A stretch of DNA of 64,000 bases, from contig CALEPT010000123.1 in assembly GCA_937910385.1 (NCBI GenBank), forward strand, positions 38,023 to 102,022. Reading direction: 5' to 3'. Positions within the stretch are counted from its first letter, which is position 1. The number at the start of each line of letters is the position of its first letter. The stretch is from an uncultured Ruminococcus sp. GTDB lineage: Bacteria; Bacillota; Clostridia; Oscillospirales; Ruminococcaceae. The position numbers and the translations under genes are program-made. Below the pieces are notes generated by a model that worked only from the letters and a program-made list of their open reading frames with translations, was not told the DNA's origin and did no database searches. Below are positions 16,900 to 24,070 of this stretch, piece after piece.

Positions 16900-17865
16900 T
16901 TATGCATTTGCCTTTCCCAAGAAAGCGGCTCCGATAATGCCTGCATCGTTGCCGAGCTTAGCGATGACGATATCGCAGTTCTTCTCGGAATTGCGCGTGT
17001 AGACTTCTTCCTTGACAAGAGCCTTTACGGGGAGGAGCAGCGGGTCGCCCTCATTGCACACACCTCCGCCAATGCATAGCACGTCCGGCTGGAAGATATT
17101 TATCGTGTTAGTGATACCTGCTGCAAGGTATTTTATGTACTTGTTTACGACAGCCTGAGCATATTTGTCGCCTGCTCTCATGCAGTCGAACGAGGTGCGG
17201 GCAGTGACCTTTCCGCGCTCCTGTGCCATTTTGTTCATAATGCTGTCAGGATTTTCCGCCATAGACTCCTTTGTCATTCTGATAAGGCCCGTAGCCGAGG
17301 AATAAGCCTCAAAGCAGCCCTTTCTTCCGCAAGAGCACTGCGCTCCGTCAACTTCAATAACCGTATGTCCTATCTCAGCGCCTGCGAAATTAGAGCCTGC
17401 ATATATCTTTCCGTTTATGATTATTCCGCCGCCAACACCTGTTCCGAGGGTTATGCATACCGCATTCTTAGCACCCTTTGCCGCACCTGCAACATACTCG
17501 CCGTATGCCGCCGCATTAGCGTCGTTCTCGATGAAAACGGGAGTATCGTCCCTGCCGATGAATTCCTTGATGTAATCAACCATAGGAGTATCCTTGAATC
17601 CGAGGTTATTGGAATACTCGATTATACCCGTAGAGCTGTTGGCGATACCGGGAGTTCCTATACCTATCCACTCGATATCGTCGAGTGCGAGCTTTGCATT
17701 TTCAACAGCCTGTATTGCCATTTTAGCCATATCCTCAGCTATCTCTTTTTCCGGACGCGGACAGTTGGTCTTTGTGCTTGCCTTTGCGATGATGTTGTAA
17801 TCTCCGTCAACAACGCCTGCAACGATGTTTGTGCCTCCGAGGTCTATACCTACATAATATTTCAT
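16900..17865 (-). CDS. glk: ROK-family glucokinase
   Basis: 321 residues. It phosphorylates glucose (possibly mannose) with ATP in the cytoplasm. The ATP-binding DLGGTN motif is at the N-terminus, GTGVGGG in the middle, and the zinc-binding ROK signature HTVIEVDG...CSCGRKGCFEAYSS follows. An AAGGAGG site precedes ATG 17865. It is the last gene of the operon, 13 bases after manA, and would trap sugars freed by the glycosidases coded upstream. Confidence 0.92.
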   Translation of the reverse strand: MKYYVGIDLGGTNIVAGVVDGDYNIIAKASTKTNCPRPEKEIAEDMAKMAIQAVENAKLALDDIEWIGIGTPGIANSSTGIIEYSNNLGFKDTPMVDYIKEFIGRDDTPVFIENDANAAAYGEYVAGAAKGAKNAVCITLGTGVGGGIIINGKIYAGSNFAGAEIGHTVIEVDGAQCSCGRKGCFEAYSSATGLIRMTKESMAENPDSIMNKMAQERGKVTARTSFDCMRAGDKYAQAVVNKYIKYLAAGITNTINIFQPDVLCIGGGVCNEGDPLLLPVKALVKEEVYTRNSEKNCDIVIAKLGNDAGIIGAAFLGKANA

Positions 17866-17878
17866 TTGAATTTCCTCC

Positions 17879-18841
17879 TTAAACTGTTGTTATGATAATA
17901 CTGCAATTGCCATTTATATAACACGCATCAGCTCCTGCCGGAACAAACACGCTTGAGCCTTTTTTTATGGGAAACAACCTCTTTTCGCCGCAGAAAAGCT
18001 CACCTTCGCCGTCAATGACAAGGATATGCTGAAAGCTGCTGTTTATGCTGTCAAGGTGGAGCTGTCCGCCGTTAATATCGAACTTTCTCACTGTGAAATA
18101 TTCACATTCCGCGAGCTTCTGCACCGAAAGCTCCCCTCCGATACGTGATATCTTAGCGGGAGACTGCTCGGGTGCAGGGGTCAGTGAGGTGACCTCTATC
18201 GCCTTTTCAATGTGAAGCTGTCTCGGCTTGCCGTCCGCACCGACTCTGCCGTAATCGTAAACGCGGTAGGTTGTATTGGAGTTCTGCTGTATCTCTGCGA
18301 TTAGAATACCCTTGCCGATAGCGTGCAGAGTTCCTGACTTTATGAAGAATACATCTCCCTTTTTCACGGGCACTTTGTTCACGTATTTAAGCAGAGCATT
18401 TTCCTCTACAGCCCTGCGGAACTGCTCCTTGGATATCTCTTCCTTGAAGCCGTAGATAAGCTCCGCACCCTCCTCGCAGTCCACGATATACCACATCTCG
18501 GTCTTTCCGTACTCACCCTCGACGCGCAGAGCGTATTCGTTGTCGGGGTGCACCTGAACGGAGAGATTGTCCCTCGCGTCGATGAGCTTTATCAGCACGG
18601 GGAAATACTCGAACCGTGCGGCGTTCTCGCCTATGACCTCGGGGTGCAGCTTTATTAGCTCTGTCAGAGTCATGCCGCCGAACTCTCCGCCCGAGATAAC
18701 GGACTCGCCGTCGTGGTGACAGGAAAGCTCCCAGCTCTCAGCAAGACGCTCGAGGTCAGACTCCTTTCCGAATTCGTCTCTCAGGCGCGTTCCACCCCAG
18801 ATATAGTCCTTTATAAGTGGTTTTAATAAAAATGGTATCAT
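17879..18841 (-). CDS. manA: Mannose-6-phosphate isomerase (class I type)
   Basis: 320 residues. It interconverts mannose-6-phosphate and fructose-6-phosphate. Zinc-binding residues are in SVQVHPDNEYA (His) and the downstream Glu and His of IKSGTLHAIGKG; the YIWGGTRL N-terminal motif is typical. AGGAAG precedes ATG 18841. It sits between the GH25 gene (29-base gap) and glk (13-base gap) in one transcription unit. Confidence 0.92.
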   Translation of the reverse strand: MIPFLLKPLIKDYIWGGTRLRDEFGKESDLERLAESWELSCHHDGESVISGGEFGGMTLTELIKLHPEVIGENAARFEYFPVLIKLIDARDNLSVQVHPDNEYALRVEGEYGKTEMWYIVDCEEGAELIYGFKEEISKEQFRRAVEENALLKYVNKVPVKKGDVFFIKSGTLHAIGKGILIAEIQQNSNTTYRVYDYGRVGADGKPRQLHIEKAIEVTSLTPAPEQSPAKISRIGGELSVQKLAECEYFTVRKFDINGGQLHLDSINSSFQHILVIDGEGELFCGEKRLFPIKKGSSVFVPAGADACYINGNCSIIITTV

Positions 18842-18870
18842 TAACTTCCTCCGATATCAGTTATTATATG

Positions 18871-19617
18871 TTAGTCATTGGTCGATCGCGGATCACAAAT
18901 TCCGAATTCCGAATCAAACTGTTCCTCGCTGCCGCAGTAAACGTTCAGGTCGATATACTGCTCGTCGCCCTCATAGCCGTCAAGCCTGCCGTGGTCGCAG
19001 TACTGCCAGAACTTCCAGTCAACAAGGTCCGGCTCAAAATTGACGCTTCTTATCCACAGCGGATAGTCGCCGAAATCATCTTTGACATAACGGAAGTAGA
19101 CAGGGATAGTCGTATAGATTATAGGCTTCACTCCGTAGTATTCCTCAAGAGCTTCCAGCAGCGGAAGGAGTATCTCCTCAGTTTCGTCCTTTGAGGGCTT
19201 ATTCAGTCTTTTATTGCCATAATACTCGATATCCACCACAGGCGGCATATCTATCGCGTCCCTGTCCACGACGGATATGAAGTTCTCCGCCTGCGTTTCG
19301 CCTGAGCTGTCAAAGCTGAAAAAGTGATATGCGGATATTCTTATATCTGTTTCAGCGGCATTTTCGAGATTATACCGTGCCGACTCGTCCACATGACCGC
19401 TGCCTTCGGTTGCCTTTATGAATGCGAAGGAAACGCCCTGATGCTCAAATTCCTGCCAGTCTATTACTCCCTGCCAATTGGATACGTCCACTCCGAAAAC
19501 AGGATATTTCGACTTATTCACAGCAGCCTCGGCAAAATAGCACGCAGCTCCCATAGCCGCGAGCACGAGTATGAATCCTGCCAGCGCGCAAATTATATTT
19601 CTCTTCAGTATATGCAT
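18871..19617 (-). CDS. GH25 muramidase (lysozyme), membrane-anchored
   Basis: 248 residues: an N-terminal hydrophobic helix (about 8-30) acting as signal or anchor, then one GH25 barrel. Family motifs are GVDVSNWQGVIDW, FAFIKATEGS and the catalytic DIEYYG. It should cut the glycan strand of peptidoglycan. Its ATG follows the GH74 stop codon without a gap (TAAATG), so translation is coupled. Pairing with a xyloglucanase and sugar-phosphate genes is unusual; a role in opening the wall for export or in feeding on other cells is possible. Confidence 0.9.
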   Translation of the reverse strand: MHILKRNIICALAGFILVLAAMGAACYFAEAAVNKSKYPVFGVDVSNWQGVIDWQEFEHQGVSFAFIKATEGSGHVDESARYNLENAAETDIRISAYHFFSFDSSGETQAENFISVVDRDAIDMPPVVDIEYYGNKRLNKPSKDETEEILLPLLEALEEYYGVKPIIYTTIPVYFRYVKDDFGDYPLWIRSVNFEPDLVDWKFWQYCDHGRLDGYEGDEQYIDLNVYCGSEEQFDSEFGICDPRSTND

Positions 19618-21813
19618 TTACTTTGCTGTGTCTCCCATAACGATACCTCGTCCGTTAGTGGCGAAGTAAACTCTGCCGAACACCTCGCTGTCGCCTGTTA
19701 TCGAATAGGTGAGGTTGCCGAAAAGGTGGTTATTATCGTTTATTCTCACCCATGTCTTTCCCTTGTCGGTCGAGCGGTAGATACCGTCGCCGTGGGGAGT
19801 ATCATTTCCGCTGACGTTATCGTTGCCCATGACATATATCGTCATGTAATCGCCCTCCTTTTCGGGAGCACCGAAGCCGAGAGCCTTTGCGTTTATGGTC
19901 TTGAGCACGGTAAAGTTCTTTCCGCCGTCTTCTGTATACATTATGGACGAGCCCGTAGCCGCCCAGACATGGCCCTCTTTGTCGCCTACAGCAGTGAGCG
20001 TACTGTTATCGATAAGAACTGCTCCGGTAGACTCAAAATGATAGCCTCCGTCTGTTGAGATATAGAAAACTCCCTCGCATATCGCATAGAAGGTCTTTGG
20101 GTTGACTCTGTCGGCGATCACCTTTGCACCGTACGAGATACCCTCACAGTAATACCAGTTCTCGCCGTAATCTGGCGTAATATATGGCTTGCCGCTGAGA
20201 GAAGCCGGTTTCCAGATTATGGTCTTGCCATCAGCAGACATAGCAACGCTTCCACCGTAGGATTTTTCCGGAAGTCGCGAGATAACGTTCCACGTTGCTC
20301 CGCCGTCAGTTGTATAGTTCAGCGAAGCCTTCGTAGAATCGCTTGTGTAAACAGCATAATTTCCGTCGAGCCACGCACAGTCAACGGACTGGGCATCGCC
20401 GTTCTTGAAAAAGTGAGCGTCATCGGGACACTTCTCAACGTCAAGGTGCGAGAAGCCCGTGAGGTCGCCCATTATCGAATACATCTGAGGCGAATCGCCG
20501 TCATATGGCGGTGCAACCATAGTGTAAACGGCGGTCTCTTCAATGCCGTAGGCGTCGAAGCTTATAGTAACGGGATTGCCGCTTCCGAGGTCGGTTAGGT
20601 TTTCGGTAGAGTACAGAGTAGCTCCTGTTCCGTAGCTTAACTTGTCGGAATTGAACGGGTCAAGAGCAACAGCGGCAGTCCACCAACCGATAGAGGCTTC
20701 ATCTCTGCCCCATGTGAGCCAATCGGCATCGGATACGTCCATTGTATAGTTCTTCTCACTGTTGGTGTAAAGAGCGTTCCAGCTTTCTCCGCCGTCAGTC
20801 GAGCGATATATGTTATGTCCTCTGTTATCCCAGAAGCCGAGCGAGGTCACAACAATAGTATCCTGATCCTGCGCATCGAGGGTTATACCGCCGAATCCAC
20901 CATATCTGTTATCATCGAGTTTGGGCGTGATATCGGTGAACTCTTGTGTTGCAAGGTCAAGAACATACACTCCGCCGTTTTTGGGGTCAACATTCGGGCC
21001 TGCGGTATCGGAGCATGCCATGTACATTTTACCGTCCGCAGATATCTCCGCCTGAAGCGGATAAAATCCCGCAAGGTTAGCAGGGAGAGTCTCCCATGTT
21101 GCTCCGTTGTCTGATGACTTGTAGATACATTCGCCGTTAGTCATGGCAGCTCCGGCATAGACGTCGTTGTTTGCGGGGTCAAAATGCACCCACATTATGC
21201 CTATGCTGTTACCCTCCTGACTGTAATCGCCCTTTACCGGGAACGATCCTACCTGTGCCCATGTCTTGCCGTAATCTTCGGACTTCCACAGTCCGTTATT
21301 TCTTGAACCGAAGTATACATTGCTGTTATTGACCGGATCTACGCATAGCCTTTCGCCGACACCTCTGCCGGAATTATTTCCTCCGCAGCCGAATGTAAGA
21401 TCAAAGCGCGACCATGTCTCGCCGTAATCATCAGAAGCGAGGAGAGCACCGTTATCGCCCATATATGTGCCGCAGGCAGCATATACCCTGTTTGGTTCCA
21501 CCGGGTCGGTGGCGATGCTTTCTATGCCGATGAGATTCCATTCTTCGCCGCCGAAGCAGTCAGTGATCGGCACCCACTTGTCCTTTTCGGTATCGAAGCG
21601 GTAAGCTCCGCCTATATCCGTGCGGACATAGGCAAGCCCCTCCTGTGTAGGATTGTAGACTATACCGGTGATGTAGCCTCCGCCGCCTATAGCAACATTG
21701 CTCCACTCGTACTTTATCTGAGCGGAGTCCTTTTTATCCTTACTGCACCCCGAAAGCATGCCTGCCGTCATGGCGGCAGCTGCCAAGAGTGCTGTTATTG
21801 TTTTGATCCTCAT
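19618..21813 (-). CDS. GH74 xyloglucanase, lipoprotein
   Basis: 731 residues. A lipobox LSGC (Cys23) after a short signal peptide marks it as bound to the outer face of the membrane. Propeller turns (SDDYGETW, SEDYGKTW, STDGGESW, STDKGKTW) fill the length; RTDIGGAY (D66) and MGDLTGFSH mark the catalytic Asp regions. No dockerin or binding module is present, so unlike cellulosomal enzymes it acts at the cell surface, perhaps on oligosaccharides. ATG 21813 follows AGGAGG by 6 bases; the longer frame to 21849 lacks such a site. First gene of a four-gene operon. Confidence 0.92.
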   Translation of the reverse strand: MRIKTITALLAAAAMTAGMLSGCSKDKKDSAQIKYEWSNVAIGGGGYITGIVYNPTQEGLAYVRTDIGGAYRFDTEKDKWVPITDCFGGEEWNLIGIESIATDPVEPNRVYAACGTYMGDNGALLASDDYGETWSRFDLTFGCGGNNSGRGVGERLCVDPVNNSNVYFGSRNNGLWKSEDYGKTWAQVGSFPVKGDYSQEGNSIGIMWVHFDPANNDVYAGAAMTNGECIYKSSDNGATWETLPANLAGFYPLQAEISADGKMYMACSDTAGPNVDPKNGGVYVLDLATQEFTDITPKLDDNRYGGFGGITLDAQDQDTIVVTSLGFWDNRGHNIYRSTDGGESWNALYTNSEKNYTMDVSDADWLTWGRDEASIGWWTAAVALDPFNSDKLSYGTGATLYSTENLTDLGSGNPVTISFDAYGIEETAVYTMVAPPYDGDSPQMYSIMGDLTGFSHLDVEKCPDDAHFFKNGDAQSVDCAWLDGNYAVYTSDSTKASLNYTTDGGATWNVISRLPEKSYGGSVAMSADGKTIIWKPASLSGKPYITPDYGENWYYCEGISYGAKVIADRVNPKTFYAICEGVFYISTDGGYHFESTGAVLIDNSTLTAVGDKEGHVWAATGSSIMYTEDGGKNFTVLKTINAKALGFGAPEKEGDYMTIYVMGNDNVSGNDTPHGDGIYRSTDKGKTWVRINDNNHLFGNLTYSITGDSEVFGRVYFATNGRGIVMGDTAK

Positions 21814-21847
21814 TGTTTTCCTCCTGAAAAAGAGCTTGTACATATAC

Positions 21848-21876
21848 ATTATACTATATTATTACAAATAAAGCAA
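21848..21876 (-). promoter_or_regulatory. Promoter of the GH74-GH25-manA-glk operon
   Basis: Minus strand TTGCTT (21876-21871), 17 bases, TATAAT (21853-21848). Confidence 0.75.
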
Positions 21877-21984
21877 CAGGCGCGCAATAAAATTTTTGTT
21901 ATGATGCGGGAATGCTGACGACGCTGAAGCACGGTAATTTTTCCGATGATGCATACATATTATTTCAAAAAAGGAGCTGATAGC

Positions 21985-22263
21985 ATGAACATTGACGACT
22001 TCAACGAGAATACCGAATACGAGGACACTACCGAAGCGCTCCTTGAAAAGTACGATACACGCCGCGCTTCAAAGCCTGAGGACGTTATCGCTATGCAGGC
22101 AGTACTCTGTATTCTGCTTGCACTGCTGCTCATCGGAGCAAACTTCTTCTATCCGGATACGGCAGAGGCGCTTTACAGCAAGCTATGCTCGCTGACTTCC
22201 GACACGGCAGACATTATCCCTAACCCCATAGACTTGATAATTTTGTATTGTGATAAGCTTTAG
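21985..22263 (+). CDS. Small membrane protein before an M50 protease
   Basis: 92 residues: a charged N-terminal third (EDTTEALLEKYDTRRAS), one hydrophobic helix (about 38-55) and a short outer tail ending in another hydrophobic stretch. GGAG precedes ATG 21985. It overlaps the M50 protease gene by 14 bases. By position it could be a SpoIVFA-like partner that holds the protease, but it has no peptidase-like domain and no clear similarity. Confidence 0.6.
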   Translation: MNIDDFNENTEYEDTTEALLEKYDTRRASKPEDVIAMQAVLCILLALLLIGANFFYPDTAEALYSKLCSLTSDTADIIPNPIDLIILYCDKL

Positions 22264-22822
22264 CGTCGGTGAAACGCGATTGCGTATTTATTTTTCATTC
22301 CTGCTGTTCAATGCGGTGGTATTCACGTTCAGCAGTCAGGAATTGCTTTTTCAGTTCTATACTGCCTGTGTACTTCATGAAGCAGGGCATATCCTTTCCG
22401 CTGCCGTGATAGGAACGCATATAAAAAGTATCTCGTTCAGCGGCAGCGGCATACGTATGCTCACTGACAAGCGTTTGTGTTCCGCAGGAAAAAGTGCGTT
22501 TGTAATACTATCCGGACCCGCAGTCAATATTATTCTCTTTGCTGCGCTGAGAGAGCTTGGCTGCGGAGGCAGCTTCCCTATGCTGAATCTGGCAGCAGGA
22601 CTTTACAACCTGCTCCCATACCGTCAGCTCGACGGCGGTGCGCTCATCGACAATTATATTATGGGAAGCGTTCACGAAAGAATTGTCCGTGCTGTGCTTG
22701 TTTTCGTTAAAGCGGCAATATCTGTAGTTTTGGCATATCTCACATTCATCAAAGGCACAGAAATTCTTCCTTTGTTTGGAGCCTCGCTCCTGCTGTTCAT
22801 CTCAGATATTTTAATGTACTGA
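22250..22822 (+). CDS. M50 (site-2 protease / SpoIVFB-like) membrane metalloprotease
   Basis: 190 residues, the small form of the family. The zinc motif HEAGH is in VLHEAGHILSAAVIG, and the third ligand region is LLPYRQLDGG (family pattern N/LPxxxLDGG). Four to five membrane helices surround these. Start is GTG 22250, inside the preceding gene. Relatives cut membrane-bound regulators, such as pro-sigmaK during sporulation; the target here is unknown, and other sporulation genes are not in the window. Confidence 0.82.
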   Translation: MISFSVGETRLRIYFSFLLFNAVVFTFSSQELLFQFYTACVLHEAGHILSAAVIGTHIKSISFSGSGIRMLTDKRLCSAGKSAFVILSGPAVNIILFAALRELGCGGSFPMLNLAAGLYNLLPYRQLDGGALIDNYIMGSVHERIVRAVLVFVKAAISVVLAYLTFIKGTEILPLFGASLLLFISDILMY

Positions 22823-22846
22823 CCTCCGCTCGGGAGGTCTTTTTGT
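22821..22846 (+). terminator. Rho-independent terminator after the M50 protease gene
   Basis: GACCTCC-GCTC-GGGAGGTC followed by TTTTTG, starting at the stop codon. Confidence 0.85.
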
Positions 22847-22854
22847 ATTCGCGA

Positions 22855-22960
22855 TTTAATGATTAACGATAAATTTTTATCGTTAATTTTATACAAGAAA
22901 CATATGAAAAACAACGCTTGCTTATATTCAAACATACAATTTTTATCGTTTATCATTAAA
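22855..22960. promoter_or_regulatory. Repeated operator-like motif before the DUF2975/XRE pair
   Basis: A 19-base motif TTTAATGATTAACGATAAA (22855-22873) returns inverted at 22942-22960 with one mismatch, ending six bases before the -35 box. The first copy also forms a perfect palindrome TTAACGATAAA-TT-TTTATCGTTAA (22863-22886). Likely binding sites, perhaps for the XRE regulator of the same operon. Confidence 0.5.
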
Positions 22961-22966
22961 TTTTAG

Positions 22967-22995
22967 TTGACAAACGCTAATCCGTGTGCTATACT
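22967..22995 (+). promoter_or_regulatory. Promoter of the DUF2975/XRE pair
   Basis: TTGACA (22967-22972), 17 bases, TATACT (22990-22995). Confidence 0.8.
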
Positions 22996-23050
22996 GAGTA
23001 CATCAGCTGAGGAACAAAAAATAAACACTTTCAAAAAAGGAGTAATATTT

Positions 23051-23713
23051 ATGGAAAACAAAAATATCAAAAGCATCCACACAATAGGAAAAGTAAGTAA
23101 AATACTTTTAATCATCCTTCAGGTCGTTCTTATCATCGGATTCGTTGGCACGATTATTGGCGGAATAGCAGTACTCGCTCTGCCGAGCGACTTCATCAGC
23201 ATAAAGGGCGGCGGAAATGCTGATGTCACCTTAAAAACAAGCCGTATCGCTTCAAAGATGATAGAGATCGATGATCTCGAGGACGCAAACTTTCACTTTA
23301 ACAGCTTCGGATATAAAATAAACCTTGATACAACAGAGGAGAAGATATCCGATAACGAGACCGTTTATCATATCGCTGCTGACGCTGACGGAATAAGCGG
23401 TTTTGAAATAAAGATGACAGCGGCTGTTTCCTGTTTTGGCGCAGCTCTTCTCCTCGCACTGTTCTGTGTTGCTGCAATATTTGCAAAAAGGCTCGCAAAG
23501 TCTCTTGAGGTCTGCCGTTCACCCTTTGAGGAAAACGTCATCAAAGCAATGAAGGCATTCGGATTTTCTCTTATTCCATGGGCAGCAGTAAAATTCCTTG
23601 TGGGTAATATAGACGGTGCTATCATGGCACTTCTTGTACTGATGGTTCTCGTGCTTATAAACATCTTCAAGTACGGTGCGCAGCTCCAGCAGGAATCCGA
23701 CGAAACACTGTGA
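23051..23713 (+). CDS. DUF2975 membrane protein
   Basis: 220 residues with four predicted membrane helices (ILLIILQVVLIIGFVGTIIGGI; CFGAALLLALFCVAAIFA; GFSLIPWAAVKFL; IMALLVLMVLVLIN). It resembles DUF2975 proteins such as B. subtilis YoaS, which are coded with a small Cro-like regulator. AGGAG stands 7-8 bases before ATG 23051. The regulator gene begins 11 bases after its stop. Function of the family is unknown. Confidence 0.78.
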   Translation: MENKNIKSIHTIGKVSKILLIILQVVLIIGFVGTIIGGIAVLALPSDFISIKGGGNADVTLKTSRIASKMIEIDDLEDANFHFNSFGYKINLDTTEEKISDNETVYHIAADADGISGFEIKMTAAVSCFGAALLLALFCVAAIFAKRLAKSLEVCRSPFEENVIKAMKAFGFSLIPWAAVKFLVGNIDGAIMALLVLMVLVLINIFKYGAQLQQESDETL

Positions 23714-23723
23714 GGTGAGTGAA

Positions 23724-23936
23724 ATGTCTATAATTCTAAGACTTGACCGCGTAATGGCGGACAGAAAAATGAGCCTCAACGAGTTAAGTGAGGCAGTAGG
23801 TGTGAGCAACGTCAACCTCTCAAAGCTGAAAACAGGCAAGGTCAGCGCGATACGCTTTTCTACTCTCAACGCTATCTGTAAGGCGCTCAATTGCCAGCCG
23901 GGGGATATCCTCGAATTTATTGATGACGGACAGTAA
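23724..23936 (+). CDS. Small XRE/Cro-type regulator (YozG-like)
   Basis: 70 residues, a single helix-turn-helix domain (MSLNELSEAVGVSNVNLSKLKTG) ending shortly after. Proteins of this type follow DUF2975 genes in many Firmicutes. GAGGTGAG precedes ATG 23724. It is the best candidate to bind the repeated motif at 22855-22960. Confidence 0.88.
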   Translation: MSIILRLDRVMADRKMSLNELSEAVGVSNVNLSKLKTGKVSAIRFSTLNAICKALNCQPGDILEFIDDGQ

Positions 23937-23943
23937 TGCATAA

Positions 23944-24068
23944 TTTAAGGGCAGACAAAGGGGAGCTCCCTTTGGCGGAATCGCGGCATAAAATTACCGA
24001 GCCCATAATTTCAGGCTCGGTAACCCACTTTTTCCGTTAAGGGAAGCTGACTAATGTCCGCCCTTAAA
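23944..24068. repeat. Structured repeat family 3, copy 1
   Basis: Outer arms TTTAAGGGC / GCCCTTAAA (23944-23952, 24060-24068) enclose hairpins CAAAGGG/CCCTTTG and TTACCGAGCC/GGCTCGGTAA. A diverged copy in the opposite orientation lies at 37560-37676. It sits between convergent genes and may also end both transcripts. Confidence 0.65.
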
Positions 24069-24070
24069 TA

